Positions 9,031 through 18,647 of a stretch of DNA of 64,000 nucleotides are shown piece by piece. The notes beneath the pieces were generated by a model that was given only the letters and a program-made list of their open reading frames with translations, searched no databases and was not told where the DNA came from. How positions within the stretch are numbered: position 1 is the stretch's first letter; each line of letters begins with the position of its first letter. Both the position numbers and the translations under genes were made by a program. The stretch is from Thermus oshimai DSM 12092 (GTDB taxonomy: Bacteria > Deinococcota > Deinococci > Deinococcales > Thermaceae), in the NCBI RefSeq assembly GCF_000373145.1, contig NZ_KB890622.1, positions 1-64,000 on the forward strand, in the 5' to 3' direction.

Positions 9031-11085
9031 ATGGATGCTCACAGGGTTCGCGTGTTCCGGGTGGAGGGTTTGGACTGCGCCGACTGCGCCTTAAAGGTGG
9101 AGAAAGCCCTTTCCGAGGTGCCTGGAGTGGTGCAGGCCCAGGTCAGCTTTGCCAGCGGTAAGGCGTATCTGCACCTCGAGGTTCCCGGGGCGGAGAAGGA
9201 GGCGGAAAGGGTGGTTTCCGCCCTGGGCTACCGTTTGAAGCCTGAAGGGGACACGACCAGGGGGGTTTTGGGACCCTGGCGCTGGGCCTTGGCTTCCGGA
9301 GGGCTTCTCCTGGCGGCCTTTTTGGCTTCGCTCTTCCTCCCCGGCCTAGCCCCTTGGGGCTATCGGCTGGCGGCCTTGGTGGGGGTTTTCCCCCTGGCTC
9401 GTCGTGCGGTGGCTGCGTTCCGGCAAAACCCCTTTAGCATGCAGAGTCTGGTCACGCTGGCCACCCTTGGGGCCTTGGCCATCGGGGCGGAGGCCGAGGC
9501 GGCGGTGGTGGTCTTCCTCTTCCTGGTGGGGGAGGTGCTGGAGGCTTATAGCGTGGCCCAGGCCCGCAGGTCCCTTTACGCCCTTTCCGAGCTTCTTCCC
9601 AGGCGGGCCTACCGCCTGAAGGAGGGTGGGGTGGAGGAGGTGCCCCTTAAGGCCTTGAGGGTGGGGGACCTGGTGAGGGTGCCCCCGGGGGAGCGGGTAC
9701 CGGCCGACGGGGTGGTGGTGTCTGGACAGGCTTCCGTGGAGGAGGCCGCCTTCACCGGGGAGCCCTTGCCTAGGCCCAAGGGGATAGGGGACCGGGTTTA
9801 CGGGGGCAGTCTGGTGCAGGAGGGGAGCTTGGTGGTAAAGGTGGAGCGCCTTCCCGAGGAGGGCTTCCTGGCGGAGATGGAACGCCTGGCGGAGGGGGCC
9901 TTGCTTAAGAAGAGCCAGGCGGAGCGGGTGGTGGATGCCTTTAGCCGCCGCTACACCCCGGCGGTCCTGGCCCTGGCAGGCTTCGTGGCCCTGGTCCTTC
10001 CCCTTTTCCGGGGGGATTTCCTGGGGCATGTCTACAAGGCCTTGGGCCTTCTCCTCATCGCCTGTCCCTGCGCTCTGGTGGTGTCGGTGCCTGCGGCCAT
10101 CGCCGCAGGGGTGGCCCGGGGAGCCAGGGCGGGGGTGCTCTTTAAGAGCGGGGCGGCCCTGGAGCGCTTGGCTGGGGTTCGCTACGTGGCTTTGGACAAG
10201 ACGGGAACCCTGACCCTGGGAAAGCCCACGCTGGTGCGGGTGGTTACCTTTGGGGTTTCGGCGGAGGAGGCCTTGGCCCTGGCGAAGGGGGTGGCGGAGG
10301 GTTCCTCCCACCCCTTAGCCCGGGCGGTGCGGGAGGCTTTGGGCCCCAAGGCCTTGCCCTCGGAGGAGCATCGGGCGGTGCCGGGCCTCGGGGCCTTCGC
10401 TCGGGTGGAGGGGAAGGAGGTGGGTTTGGTGCGGCCCGAGGCCTGGGACCTGCCCCCGGAAGTAGAGGCCCAGGTGAAGGCCTTGGCGGAGGAAGGCTTC
10501 AGCCTTTCCCTCTTGGTTAGGGAGGGGGTTCCCTTGGCCCTCTTGGCCTTCCAGGATACCCCCCGCCTCGAGGCCCGGGAAGCCTTGGCCGAACTGCGCC
10601 GACTGGGCCTTAAGCCCCTCCTGCTTACCGGCGACCGGGAGACCTCTGCTTTGGCTTTGGGCACGGCCATAGGGCTTTTTCCTGAGGAAATCCGGGCTGG
10701 CCTTTCTCCCGTGGACAAGCTCCGCCTGGTGGAGGAGATGGAAGGTAGGGGTGGCGTGGCCATGGTGGGGGATGGGGTGAACGACGCCCCAGCCCTGGCC
10801 AAGGCCACGGTAGGGCTTGCCGTGGCCGAGGGCACGGAAGCGGCCCTGCAGAGTGCAGACGTGGGGCTTCTGAGCCTTGCCGCCTTGCCCCGGGCCTTCC
10901 GGCTAAGCCGCCTGACCCTGGGCGTGGTCCGCCAGAACGTGGCCTTGGCGGTGGGGCTCAAGGGGCTTTTCCTCCTCACCACCCTCATGGGTTACACGGG
11001 GCTTTGGACCGCAGTGCTGGCGGACAATGGAGCACTCGTGTTGGTGACGGCCAACAGTCTGCGTCTTTTGTGGCGCCGGGTATAG
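9031..11085 (+). CDS. cadA: Heavy-metal P1B-type ATPase (Cd/Zn/Pb exporter)
   Basis: Membrane pump of 684 residues that exports soft divalent metals with ATP. The N-terminal HMA domain has the metal site GLDCADC (C16, C19). The core has paired helices before the A-domain (TGEP), the CPC transport motif (345-347), phosphorylation motif DKTGT (D389), the HP motif (SSHPLARAV) and the GDGVND hinge (near 580). The CPC form plus a CadC-like regulator next door points to Cd/Zn/Pb rather than Cu; substrate is inference. It has its own leaderless promoter with a candidate operator. Codon choice is richer in TTG Leu than neighbouring genes. Confidence 0.93.
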   Translation: MDAHRVRVFRVEGLDCADCALKVEKALSEVPGVVQAQVSFASGKAYLHLEVPGAEKEAERVVSALGYRLKPEGDTTRGVLGPWRWALASGGLLLAAFLASLFLPGLAPWGYRLAALVGVFPLARRAVAAFRQNPFSMQSLVTLATLGALAIGAEAEAAVVVFLFLVGEVLEAYSVAQARRSLYALSELLPRRAYRLKEGGVEEVPLKALRVGDLVRVPPGERVPADGVVVSGQASVEEAAFTGEPLPRPKGIGDRVYGGSLVQEGSLVVKVERLPEEGFLAEMERLAEGALLKKSQAERVVDAFSRRYTPAVLALAGFVALVLPLFRGDFLGHVYKALGLLLIACPCALVVSVPAAIAAGVARGARAGVLFKSGAALERLAGVRYVALDKTGTLTLGKPTLVRVVTFGVSAEEALALAKGVAEGSSHPLARAVREALGPKALPSEEHRAVPGLGAFARVEGKEVGLVRPEAWDLPPEVEAQVKALAEEGFSLSLLVREGVPLALLAFQDTPRLEAREALAELRRLGLKPLLLTGDRETSALALGTAIGLFPEEIRAGLSPVDKLRLVEEMEGRGGVAMVGDGVNDAPALAKATVGLAVAEGTEAALQSADVGLLSLAALPRAFRLSRLTLGVVRQNVALAVGLKGLFLLTTLMGYTGLWTAVLADNGALVLVTANSLRLLWRRV

Positions 11086-11092
11086 TAATCCC

Positions 11093-11194
11093 ATGCCCAG
11101 GCGCAGGTATCCCAGGCTTCTGGAGCAGTTCCTTGCGAGTGAGGCCAAGGTGGGGGTGCCCTCCGCTTCCCTTCTGGCGGGGGGCTTCCCTTGA
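11093..11194 (+). pseudogene. Remnant of a second nhaA gene (N-terminal 33 codons)
   Basis: A short frame opens at ATG 11093, 6 nt after TATAGT (11081-11086). Residues RYPRLLEQFLASEAKVGV match the N terminus of the intact NhaA encoded at 13837 ([18 protein letters not shown]) at 12 of 18 positions. The similarity then breaks and the frame stops at 11194, where the pdxT leader begins. Both the coding start and the leaderless promoter layout match the intact gene, so a truncated copy is the simplest reading. Confidence 0.72.
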
Positions 11195-11217
11195 CAGGGC
11201 GGGAGCCTAAGTCCAGG

Positions 11218-11796
11218 ATGAGGGGCGTGGTTGGCGTTTTGGCCTTACAGGGGGATTTCCGCGAGCACAAGGAGGCGCTTAAGCGCCTGGGGATAGAGGC
11301 AAAGGAGGTGCGGAAGAAGGAGCACCTGGAGGGGCTCAAGGCCCTCATCGTGCCTGGCGGGGAGTCCACCACCATCGGCAAGCTGGCCCGGGAATACGGA
11401 ATCGAGGACGAGGTGCGCAAGCGGGTGGAAGAGGGTTCCCTGGCCCTCTTCGGCACCTGCGCCGGGGCCATATGGCTGGCCCGGGAGATCCTGGGCTACC
11501 CCGAGCAGCCCCGGCTTGGGGTACTGGACGTGGCCGTGGAGCGGAACGCCTTCGGAAGGCAGGTGGAAAGCTTCCGGGAGGACATCCAGATTAAGAGCTT
11601 CTCGGAACCCTTCCCCGGGGTCTTCATCCGCGCCCCCCTCTTCCGGCGGGTGGGGGAGGGGGTGGAGGTTTTGGCGGAGCTTGGGGGGCTGCCCATCCTG
11701 GTGCGCCAGGGGAAGGTGTTGGCCTCGAGCTTCCACCCCGAGCTCACGGAGGACCTCCGCCTCCACCGCTACTTCCTGGAGATGGCCGGCCTGTAA
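11218..11796 (+). CDS. pdxT: Pyridoxal 5'-phosphate synthase, glutaminase subunit PdxT
   Basis: Class I glutamine amidotransferase of 192 residues that feeds ammonia to PdxS. The oxyanion/glutamine region is LIVPGGESTTIGKLAR, the nucleophile Cys is in FGTCAGAIWLA (near 80), and the catalytic His-Glu pair is in SSFHPELTED. I place the start at ATG 11218 (MRGVVGVLALQGDF); a frame from 11191 adds nine residues that are not family-like. No promoter of its own is obvious after the metal cassette, so expression may depend on read-through from the ATPase gene or on a promoter I cannot recognise. Confidence 0.96.
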   Translation: MRGVVGVLALQGDFREHKEALKRLGIEAKEVRKKEHLEGLKALIVPGGESTTIGKLAREYGIEDEVRKRVEEGSLALFGTCAGAIWLAREILGYPEQPRLGVLDVAVERNAFGRQVESFREDIQIKSFSEPFPGVFIRAPLFRRVGEGVEVLAELGGLPILVRQGKVLASSFHPELTEDLRLHRYFLEMAGL

Positions 11797-11799
11797 GTA

Positions 11800-11827
11800 C
11801 CCCGCCGAGGCGTTCGCTTCGCCGGGG
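11800..11827. repeat. 28-bp palindromic repeat, copy 1
   Basis: GC-rich dyad 3 nt after the pdxT stop. Its reverse complement matches the copy at 32075-32102 at 26 of 28 positions. Both copies begin GTACCCCG on the plus strand and sit directly behind a gene. It can fold as a hairpin, but no U tract follows at once; a T6 run lies at 11875-11880. Confidence 0.65.
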
Positions 11828-11878
11828 ATCCAGGAAGGGCGTCTGGCGCGCTTTTCCTCCGAGCTTCTTGAGGATTTT

Positions 11879-12301
11879 TTATCCCGAGGCGCTTAGTACG
11901 AAGAGCCGAAGGCCGGGGAAGCGCCGGAAGTCTCGGTCAAAGGTCACCAGACGGTGCCCGCCGGCCCGGGCGAAGGCGGCAAGCTACGCGTCCGTCCAGA
12001 GCCTTGGGGGAAGCCCTTCCTGGACCCATTCGCCCAGGACCTCTTCCAGGTTCTCCGGCTCTTCCAGGAGCGGCACCTGGGTTTCCCTTCGGAGGGCCTT
12101 GTAGAGGGTCCAGGCCTCTTCCGCCCTGAGGGGTTTGCCGTCCATGGCTTTGGGGTTGGTGAGGAGCCGGAGCAGCCCCAAGGCGGTGACCCTCACCAGG
12201 GCCGGCTCCTCCGCCTCCTCCCAATACGCCCGCGCCTGGGCGTGGAAGGGATGTTCGGGAACCAGGAGGGCGAACCAGACGTTGAGGTCAGGAAGGTCCA
12301 T
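11879..12301 (-). pseudogene. vapC: VapC-type PIN-domain toxin with in-frame amber codon
   Basis: PIN-domain ribonuclease of a toxin-antitoxin pair. It starts MDLPDLNVWFALL, where D5 is the first catalytic acid, and runs to WTDA (D104), where a TAG stands at 11984-11986. Beyond the stop the same frame continues for 34 codons (LAAFARAGGHRLVTFDRDF and on to LFVLSASG) and ends at 11879. This is a normal PIN C terminus, with the last acidic residue in TFDRDF. Family members usually read TDAYLAAFA, so a TAC (Tyr) codon has probably become TAG. The product would stop at 105 residues without the final helix-strand unit and is likely inactive, unless the stop is suppressed or is a sequencing error. 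Confidence 0.85.
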
Positions 12302-12521
12302 GGTCTTCCAGGAGCGCCCAGAGGTCCGCGTGGCTTAGGGGGGGGATGCGCCGCCCCGCCTCGGGGATCTGGGGGAGGCATTTGGGGGAGGTGGACCTCG
12401 AGCGGGCTAGGCCCTCCTCCAGGTAGCGGATGAGGAGCGCCCGCAGGGTTTTCCCCTCTTTGGCTGCCTGCACCTTCAGGCGCCGGTAGAGGGGGTCCGG
12501 CAGGTCCACGGTGGTTCGCAT
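12288..12521 (-). CDS. vapB: VapB-type ribbon-helix-helix antitoxin
   Basis: Small DNA-binding antitoxin of 77 residues. The N-terminal MRTTVDLPDPLYRRLKVQAA then KEGKTLRALLIRYLEEGL is a ribbon-helix-helix motif. The C-terminal tail (LSHADLWALLEDHGPS) should wrap the toxin. The gene overlaps the toxin start by 14 nt. The start is leaderless: TAATAT (12528-12533, minus) stands 6 nt before the ATG. The antitoxin is intact although the toxin gene carries a nonsense codon, which is the tolerable order of decay for such pairs. Confidence 0.85.
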   Translation of the reverse strand: MRTTVDLPDPLYRRLKVQAAKEGKTLRALLIRYLEEGLARSRSTSPKCLPQIPEAGRRIPPLSHADLWALLEDHGPS

Positions 12522-12586
12522 ACAGCCATATTAGCATAAAAGGATCCCAAGGCACCCCCTTCGGGTAGGGGATAGGGGAACTCGGC

Positions 12587-13837
12587 CTACCCCCCTTTGC
12601 GGGCGCCCAGGTACGTCAGGCCGAGCCCCAGGAGGGCCGCCACCAGGGAGGCGGAGAGCACCCCAAGCTTGGCCTGGTCTAGGAGGGAGGGGCTTGGGAA
12701 GGCTAGGGCGGCGATGAAGAGGGCCATGGTGAAGCCGATGCCCGCCAGGAACCCCACCCCCAGGATGGCCTTCCACCCCACCCCTTCCGGGAGCTGGGCG
12801 AGCCCAGATTTCACCGCCAGGAAGGCGAAGAGGAGGATGCCCAGGGGCTTACCCAGGAGGAGGCCGAAGAAGGCCCCCAGGGCCACGGGGCCCAAGGCCA
12901 CCCCTTCCAGGGCCACCCCCGCGTTGAAGAAGGCGAAGAGGGGCAGGACCAGGTAGGCCACCCAGGGGTGGAGGAGGTGTTCCAGCCGGTGCAGGGGGCT
13001 TTGGGCCCGGGCCAGGCTGGCCTCGAGGCCCTCCAGGGCCCCTTCCAGGGCCTCGGGGTCCTCGTGGGCCATTTCTCTAAGCTCCTGGTGCAGTTCCGGT
13101 AGGGGGAGGGCCCGGGTTAGGGGAACGGCCAGGGCCAGGAGCACCCCGGCTAGGGTGGCGTGGACCCCCGACTTGAGGGTGAAGTACCAGAGGAAAAGCC
13201 CCAGGACCATGTACACGGGAAGGGCCCGCACCCCAAGCCGGTTGGCCAGGAAGGCGAGCCCCAGGAAAAGGGCCGCCCAGCCTAAGGCCCCTAGGTTGAG
13301 GGTTTCGGTGTAGAAGAGGGCGATAACCAGGACCGCCCCCAGGTCGTCCACGATGGCCAAGGCGGTGAGGAAGACCTTGAGGGCTAGGGGCACCCTGGAG
13401 CCCAGGAGGGCCAGCACCCCCAGGGCGAAGGCGATGTCCGTGGCCATGGGCACGCCCCAGCCCCTTAGCCCCTCCCCGCCCCAGTTGAAGGCCAGGTAGA
13501 CCAGGGCCGGGGCCACCATGCCCCCTAGGGCGGCGGCCACGGCCAGCCCCGCCCGCCGGGGGTCTTTGAGCTCCCCCTGGAGGAGCTCCCGCTTGATCTC
13601 CAGCCCCACCAGGAGGAAGAAAAAGGCCATGAGGAGGTCGTTGATCCAGAGGACCAGGGGCTTTTCCAGCTTCCAGTCCCCAACGCCCACCCCTAGGGGG
13701 GTTTCCTTCAGTCCAAAGTAGGCCGGGCTCAAGGGGGAGTTGGCCACGAGGAAAGCGATGAGGGCGGCGAGGAAAAGGAGGACGCCGCCCTTAGACTCGC
13801 TTTCCAGGAACTGGTCCAACAGCTTTGGAAAGCGCAT
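12587..13837 (-). CDS. nhaA: Na+/H+ antiporter NhaA
   Basis: Inner-membrane antiporter of 416 residues that expels Na+ in exchange for protons. The NhaA features are visible: the N-terminal [22 protein letters not shown] helices with [16 protein letters not shown] (Asp of TM IV region), [22 protein letters not shown] (the DD ion-binding pair of TM V), and later [16 protein letters not shown] long hydrophilic stretch (about 235-275, [21 protein letters not shown]) is typical of the cytoplasmic loop. The start is ATG 13837, leaderless: TATAAT (13844-13849, minus) then 6 nt. A decayed copy of this gene's 5' end lies at 11093. Confidence 0.96.
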   Translation of the reverse strand: MRFPKLLDQFLESESKGGVLLFLAALIAFLVANSPLSPAYFGLKETPLGVGVGDWKLEKPLVLWINDLLMAFFFLLVGLEIKRELLQGELKDPRRAGLAVAAALGGMVAPALVYLAFNWGGEGLRGWGVPMATDIAFALGVLALLGSRVPLALKVFLTALAIVDDLGAVLVIALFYTETLNLGALGWAALFLGLAFLANRLGVRALPVYMVLGLFLWYFTLKSGVHATLAGVLLALAVPLTRALPLPELHQELREMAHEDPEALEGALEGLEASLARAQSPLHRLEHLLHPWVAYLVLPLFAFFNAGVALEGVALGPVALGAFFGLLLGKPLGILLFAFLAVKSGLAQLPEGVGWKAILGVGFLAGIGFTMALFIAALAFPSPSLLDQAKLGVLSASLVAALLGLGLTYLGARKGG

Positions 13838-13868
13838 GCCCCCATTATAGGTAGGGGGCCTTTCCCCC

Positions 13869-15185
13869 TCAGGGGCGCATGCGGGTGTACATCCGGGGGA
13901 AGGGGATGGCCTCCCGCACGTGGGCCAGGCCGCAGATCCAGGCCACGGTGCGCTCGAGGCCCAGCCCAAACCCCGAGTGGGGCACGCTCCCGAAGCGCCT
14001 CAGGTCCAGGTACCAGCCGTAGACCTCCTCGGGGAGGCCGAACTCCCGGATCTTCTGCTTAAGGAGCTCGAGGTCGTGGATCCTTTGGCTGCCCCCGATG
14101 ATCTCCCCGTAGCCCTCGGGGGCCAGGAGGTCGTCGTTGAGGACGAGCTCGGGGTCCTCGGGGTCGGGCTCCATGTAGAAGGCCTTCACCTTGGCGGGGT
14201 AGCGCTCCACGAAGACCGGCCGGTCAAACCGCCGGCTTAGGGCGGCCTCCTGGGGGGCGCCGAAGTCCTCCCCGTAGACCATGGGGGGCACCTCGGGGTC
14301 CTCCTCCGCCAGGCGGTTCACCAGGGCCACGGCCTCCTTGTAGGTGAGGCGGGGGTAGTTCCCCTCCGCCGCGGGCTCCAGCGCCTTTGGGTCCCGCTCC
14401 AGCATCTCCAGCTCCCGGGCCCGTCGTTCCAGGACCCGGCCCACCAGGAAGGCCACCAGTTCCTCCTGGAGGGCCATGTTCTCCTCGTGGGTCATGAAGG
14501 CCACCTCGGGCTCCACCATCCAGAACTCCAGGAGGTGCCGCCGGGTCTTGCTCCTTTCCGCGCGGAAGGTGGGGCCGAAGGTGTAGACCTTGCCGAAGGC
14601 CAAAGCGCCGGCCTCCGCGTAGAGCTGGCCCGACTGGGAGAGGTAGGCCTTCTCCCCGTCAAAGAGCTCCACCTCGAAGAGCTCCGTGGTGCCCTCCACC
14701 GCGCTCGGGGTGAGGATGGGGGCGTCAAAGCGGAGGAAGCCCCTCGCCCCGAAGAACTCGTGGATGGCCCGTTCCAGCTCGTCCCGGATGCGCAGCACCG
14801 CGAAGGGCCTGCGGTGGCGGAGCCAGAGGTGGCGGTGGTCCAGGAGGAAGTCTATACCGTGCTCCTTGGGCCCGATGGGGTACTCCTCCTTTGGGCGGCT
14901 CACCACCTCGAGGTCCCGCACGGCCAGCTCGTACCCCCCGGGGGCCCGCTCGTCCTTGCGCACCACGCCCCTTAGGATGAGGGCCGTCTCCTGGGGGAGG
15001 TGGTCCGCCTCCCGGAAGGCCGCCTCCGGCACCTCCCCCTTCACCACCGTGGCCTGGAGGAAGCCGGTGCCGTCCCGGAGGATGAGGAAGTGGATCTTCC
15101 CCTTGCTCCTTTTCCCGTAGAGCCAGCCCCTGAGCTCCACCTCCTGGCCCTCGTGCTGGGCGATGTCCTCTATGAAAACCCGCAT
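13869..15185 (-). CDS. asnS: Asparaginyl-tRNA synthetase
   Basis: Class IIb synthetase of 438 residues that charges tRNA-Asn. An N-terminal OB-fold ([30 protein letters not shown]) binds the anticodon. The catalytic core has motif 2 ([24 protein letters not shown]) and motif 3 ([13 protein letters not shown]). Together with gatA at 57.7 kb, it shows that this organism can make Asn-tRNA directly and probably also by the tRNA-dependent transamidation route, as T. thermophilus does. It is the last gene of the hisS-aspS-phzF-HAD cluster, but TAAAAT (15195-15200, minus) 9 nt before its ATG suggests an extra start. Confidence 0.97.
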   Translation of the reverse strand: MRVFIEDIAQHEGQEVELRGWLYGKRSKGKIHFLILRDGTGFLQATVVKGEVPEAAFREADHLPQETALILRGVVRKDERAPGGYELAVRDLEVVSRPKEEYPIGPKEHGIDFLLDHRHLWLRHRRPFAVLRIRDELERAIHEFFGARGFLRFDAPILTPSAVEGTTELFEVELFDGEKAYLSQSGQLYAEAGALAFGKVYTFGPTFRAERSKTRRHLLEFWMVEPEVAFMTHEENMALQEELVAFLVGRVLERRARELEMLERDPKALEPAAEGNYPRLTYKEAVALVNRLAEEDPEVPPMVYGEDFGAPQEAALSRRFDRPVFVERYPAKVKAFYMEPDPEDPELVLNDDLLAPEGYGEIIGGSQRIHDLELLKQKIREFGLPEEVYGWYLDLRRFGSVPHSGFGLGLERTVAWICGLAHVREAIPFPRMYTRMRP

Positions 15186-15187
15186 AC

Positions 15188-16006
15188 CTAGGGGATTTTA
15201 CCCCCTATCCACCTTAGGGCCTCCCTAAGCCCGCAGGCCTCCACCGGGGGAGCCACCCAGCGGGCCGCCTTCTGCACCGATAGGGGCGCGTTCCCCATGG
15301 CCACGCCCAGGCCCACGGCCCGGAGGAGCTCCAGGTCGTTCTCCCCGTCCCCCACCATGGCCGCCTCCTCCAGGGAAACCCCGTAGGCCTGGGCCACCCG
15401 CTCCGCCGCGGTGCGCTTGCTCACCCCCCGCTTGGTGAGGGAGAGGAAGCGCACCCCGGGCATCTTGGGGCTTTCCGCCAGGTGGGGGGCGAGCTCTTCC
15501 GGGAGGGCTTCCAGGAAATCCTCCAGGGGGTCTTCAGGCCTCAGGAGGACCTGGAGCCGGACCAGGCCGGTGAGGGAGAGGAGGTCTTCCTCTTCCGCCT
15601 TCAGGTCCAGAAGGGCTTGGTGGGCATCGAGGATGGGGTCTTCCCCCTCCACGTAGAACCCCCCGTCCGCGGTGTAGGCCTCGAGGAGAAGCCCAAGCCT
15701 CCGCCCAAGCCGCACCGCCTCCTTCGCCGCCCCTTCCGGCAGGGCCTCCACGTGGAAGGGGAGGGCCGGGGGGGTATGGAGGTCTTGGCCCAGGGCCAGG
15801 ACCACCGCCCCGGACTCGAAGATGTGGAGGCCCGTGGGGTCCAGCCTCCGGGCGTAGCGGAGGGCCGCCCCCCGCCCGGGCCGCCCCGTGACCAGGCTGA
15901 AGCGAACCCCCTCGGCCTTGGCCTCCTCTATGGCCTCCCAGGCGCACGCCGGCACCCCCCTGGGCCCCACCAGGGTGCCGTCCACGTCCAGGAAGACGAG
16001 CCTCAA
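15188..16006 (-). CDS. HAD-superfamily hydrolase, Cof/IIB type
   Basis: Cytoplasmic phosphatase-like protein of 272 residues. Motif I is DVDGTLVG (nucleophile D7, acid/base D9), motif II is SLVTGRP, the Lys motif is [14 protein letters not shown], and motif IV is [10 protein letters not shown]. The type IIB cap lies between motifs II and III. The members of this family dephosphorylate sugar phosphates, nucleotides or mannosyl-glycerate phosphate; the substrate cannot be set from sequence. It overlaps the phzF stop by 4 nt and lies 2 nt before asnS, so it belongs to the synthetase operon. Confidence 0.9.
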   Translation of the reverse strand: MRLVFLDVDGTLVGPRGVPACAWEAIEEAKAEGVRFSLVTGRPGRGAALRYARRLDPTGLHIFESGAVVLALGQDLHTPPALPFHVEALPEGAAKEAVRLGRRLGLLLEAYTADGGFYVEGEDPILDAHQALLDLKAEEEDLLSLTGLVRLQVLLRPEDPLEDFLEALPEELAPHLAESPKMPGVRFLSLTKRGVSKRTAAERVAQAYGVSLEEAAMVGDGENDLELLRAVGLGVAMGNAPLSVQKAARWVAPPVEACGLREALRWIGGKIP

Positions 16007-16896
16007 AGCTCCCCCACCTCCACGAGGGCGGCCTCCCCCCCGATCTCCACCCCGTAGGGCTCCCCCGAGGGGCTGTAGGCCACCCGCACCTCCACCGTGC
16101 CCGGGTTCCCCAGCCGGTGCCCCTGGTAGAAGGTGAGGCGGACCTCCCCCTCGCGCCTCGGCACCACCCCCGCCCGGGCCAAAAGGGCCCCTAGGGCGGC
16201 GTTGGCCGAGCCCGTCACCGGGTCCTCGGGGATCCCGAGGAGCGGGGCGAAGCTCCGGGCGTAGAAGCTCCGCGGGCCCATGGGGGCGTAGGCGTGCACC
16301 GTGCCCAGGCCAAGCTTTTGGGAAACCCTCCTGAGGGCGGCCATCTCCGGCTCCAGGGCGTCCACCACCCCGGGGGCCACCAGGGGGACGAAGAGGCTCC
16401 AGATGCCGGTGTAGGCGATGCCGTAGGGAAGCCCCCGGTGGAGGTAGCGCTCGTCCGTGCCCAGGGCCTCCAGGACCTCCTTTAGGGTCTGGTAGGGGGG
16501 GAGGTCGCGGAAGCGGGGCCTGGGCCCCCGCACCCAGGCCTTCTGGGGCGTGCCCGCCTCGTAGGCGATCTCCACGGGGAGGGTTTCCCCCGGGGTTTCC
16601 AGGTAGATCCGCTCCACCCCTTCCGGGGCCAGGCCCAGCCGCACCAGGGTGAGGCCCAGGGCGATGGCCGCGTGGCCGGAGAACTCCACCTCCCCCTCGG
16701 GGGTGAAGAAGCGCACCCCGTACACCACCCCTTCCCGTTCCAGGACGAAGGCCGTCTCCGGGGTGCCCGTCCTTTGGGCAAGGGCCCGGAGGGCCTCCGC
16801 GTCCAGGCCCCGGGCGTCCAGCACCAGGGCCACCCGGTTCCCCGCCCCCGGGGTGGGGGTGAAGGCGTCCACCAAGGCGTAGGGAATCCTAGCCAT
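16003..16896 (-). CDS. PhzF-family isomerase/epimerase
   Basis: PhzF/diaminopimelate-epimerase fold protein of 297 residues. The three PhzF signatures are visible: [13 protein letters not shown] with TPETAFV (catalytic Glu near 48), [14 protein letters not shown], and [16 protein letters not shown]. The known family members catalyse a proton shift (PhzF in phenazine synthesis), but most genomic members have no assigned substrate. No other phenazine gene is present here. It overlaps aspS by 8 nt and the HAD gene by 4 nt, so it is co-transcribed. Confidence 0.92.
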   Translation of the reverse strand: MARIPYALVDAFTPTPGAGNRVALVLDARGLDAEALRALAQRTGTPETAFVLEREGVVYGVRFFTPEGEVEFSGHAAIALGLTLVRLGLAPEGVERIYLETPGETLPVEIAYEAGTPQKAWVRGPRPRFRDLPPYQTLKEVLEALGTDERYLHRGLPYGIAYTGIWSLFVPLVAPGVVDALEPEMAALRRVSQKLGLGTVHAYAPMGPRSFYARSFAPLLGIPEDPVTGSANAALGALLARAGVVPRREGEVRLTFYQGHRLGNPGTVEVRVAYSPSGEPYGVEIGGEAALVEVGEL

Positions 16897-18634
16897 GCCG
16901 GATCACCATCAGGCCAAGCTCCCGGAGCTGCTCCTCCGAGACGGGGCTCGGGGCCCCCGTGAGGGGGTCCTTGCCCTCCTTGTTCTTGGGGAAGGCGATG
17001 ACCTCGCGGATGGAGGGGCTTCCCGTCATGAGGGCGAGGAGGCGGTCCAGGCCCCAGGCGATGCCCCCGTGGGGCGGGGCCCCGTAGGTGAGGGCCTCGA
17101 GGAAGAAGCCGAACTTCTCCTTTTGCTCCTCCTCCCCGATGCCGAGGAGGCGGAACATCCGGGCCTGGAGCTCGGGGTCGTGGATGCGGATGGACCCCCC
17201 GCCCACCTCCACCCCGTTCAGCACCAGGTCGTAGGCCAGGGCCCGCACCCGCCCCGGGTCCTCCTCCAGAAGGGGCAGGTCCTCGGGGTGGGGGCTGGTG
17301 AAGGGGTGGTGCATGTAGGTCCAGCCTCCCCGCGCTTCGTCCCACTCCAGGAGGGGGAAGTCCACCACCCAGAGGAAGGCGAAGCCCTCCCGCTTAAGGC
17401 CGAGGAGGTCGGCTAGCTGGAGGCGCACCGCCCCCATGGCCTCCTGCGCCCTTCTCAGGCCCCCCGCGGCGAAGAGGAGGGTGTCCCCCACCCCTGCCCC
17501 CGTGGCCTCCAAGAGGGCCTCCCTTTGGGCTTCCAGGTGCTTGGCCACCCCTCCGGAAAGGCCCCCTTCCTCCACCCGGGCCCAGGCCAGGCCCCCGGCC
17601 CCGTGGCGCTTGGCCACCTCCTCAAGCTCCGCGATCTCCTTGCGGGAGAGGGCCTTGGGGACGGCCAGGGCCTTCACGCTCTCCGCCTCGCGGAAGAGGG
17701 CGAAGGGGCTTTCCCGGAAGAGCCCCCCCACCTCCTGGAGCTCGAGGCCGAAGCGGGTGTCGGGCTTGTCCGAGCCGAAACGCTCCATGGCCTCCCGGTA
17801 GGGGAGGCGGGGAAAGGGGAGGGAAAGCTCCACCCCCAGGGCCTCGCGGAAGACGTGGGCCATGAGGCGCTCGTTCAGGGAGAGGATGTCCTCCACCTCC
17901 ACGAAGCTCATCTCCAGGTCCAGCTGGGTGAAGTCGGGCTGGCGGTCGGCCCTTAGGTCCTCGTCCCGGAAGCAGCGGGCGATCTGGAAGTAGCGGTCCA
18001 GCCCCGCCACCATGAGCATCTGCTTGAAGAGCTGGGGGGACTGGGGGAGGGCGTAGAAGAGGCCGGGCTCATGCCGGTAGGGCACCAGGAAGTCCCGCGC
18101 CCCTTCCGGGGTGCTCTTGGTGAGGAAGGGGGTTTCCACCTGGACGAAGCCCTCCCGGTCCAGAAAGTCCCAGATGGCCTTGATGACCCGGTGGCGGAGG
18201 CGGAGGTTTTCCTGCATGCGCTTCCGCCTGAGGTCCAAATAGCGGTACTTCAGGCGGAGCTCCTCCGAGGCCTCCTTCTCCTCCTCCCCCCGCCAGCCGG
18301 CGTCCACGGGGAAGGGGGGGGTCTTGGCCTGGGCCAGGACGGTGAGCTCGGAAAGCTCCACCTCCAGGCTTCCCGTGGGGAGCTTGGGGTTGGGCTCCGG
18401 GCGGCGGCGCACCACCCCCTTGGCCCGCACCACCCACTCCCCCCGGACCTTTTCCGCCTCCCGGTAGGCCGGGCTTTCGGGGTGGGCCACCAGCTGTACC
18501 AGCCCTTCCCGGTCCCGGAGGTCCAGGAAGATGAGCCCCCCCAGGTCCCGGCGGCGGTTCACCCAGCCCTCCAGGACCACCTCCTTTCCGATATCCTCTT
18601 CCCTTAAAAGCCCGGCGTAGTGGGTACGGCGCAT
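16889..18634 (-). CDS. aspS: Aspartyl-tRNA synthetase, bacterial type
   Basis: Class IIb synthetase of 581 residues, the length of the bacterial-type, tRNA-Asp-specific AspRS with its GAD insertion domain (about 285-415). The N-terminal OB-fold is [19 protein letters not shown]. Motif 2 is [26 protein letters not shown] and motif 3 is [15 protein letters not shown]. thermophilus also has a shorter archaeal-type AspRS that feeds transamidation; that one is not in this window. It starts 13 nt after hisS. Confidence 0.98.
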   Translation of the reverse strand: MRRTHYAGLLREEDIGKEVVLEGWVNRRRDLGGLIFLDLRDREGLVQLVAHPESPAYREAEKVRGEWVVRAKGVVRRRPEPNPKLPTGSLEVELSELTVLAQAKTPPFPVDAGWRGEEEKEASEELRLKYRYLDLRRKRMQENLRLRHRVIKAIWDFLDREGFVQVETPFLTKSTPEGARDFLVPYRHEPGLFYALPQSPQLFKQMLMVAGLDRYFQIARCFRDEDLRADRQPDFTQLDLEMSFVEVEDILSLNERLMAHVFREALGVELSLPFPRLPYREAMERFGSDKPDTRFGLELQEVGGLFRESPFALFREAESVKALAVPKALSRKEIAELEEVAKRHGAGGLAWARVEEGGLSGGVAKHLEAQREALLEATGAGVGDTLLFAAGGLRRAQEAMGAVRLQLADLLGLKREGFAFLWVVDFPLLEWDEARGGWTYMHHPFTSPHPEDLPLLEEDPGRVRALAYDLVLNGVEVGGGSIRIHDPELQARMFRLLGIGEEEQKEKFGFFLEALTYGAPPHGGIAWGLDRLLALMTGSPSIREVIAFPKNKEGKDPLTGAPSPVSEEQLRELGLMVIRHG

Positions 18635-18647
18635 AATCTTCCCAAGA

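Noticed and set aside
12541-12586. Possible terminator in the short gap between nhaA and vapB
   Set aside because: Only weak G/C dyads and no T run; not enough to call.
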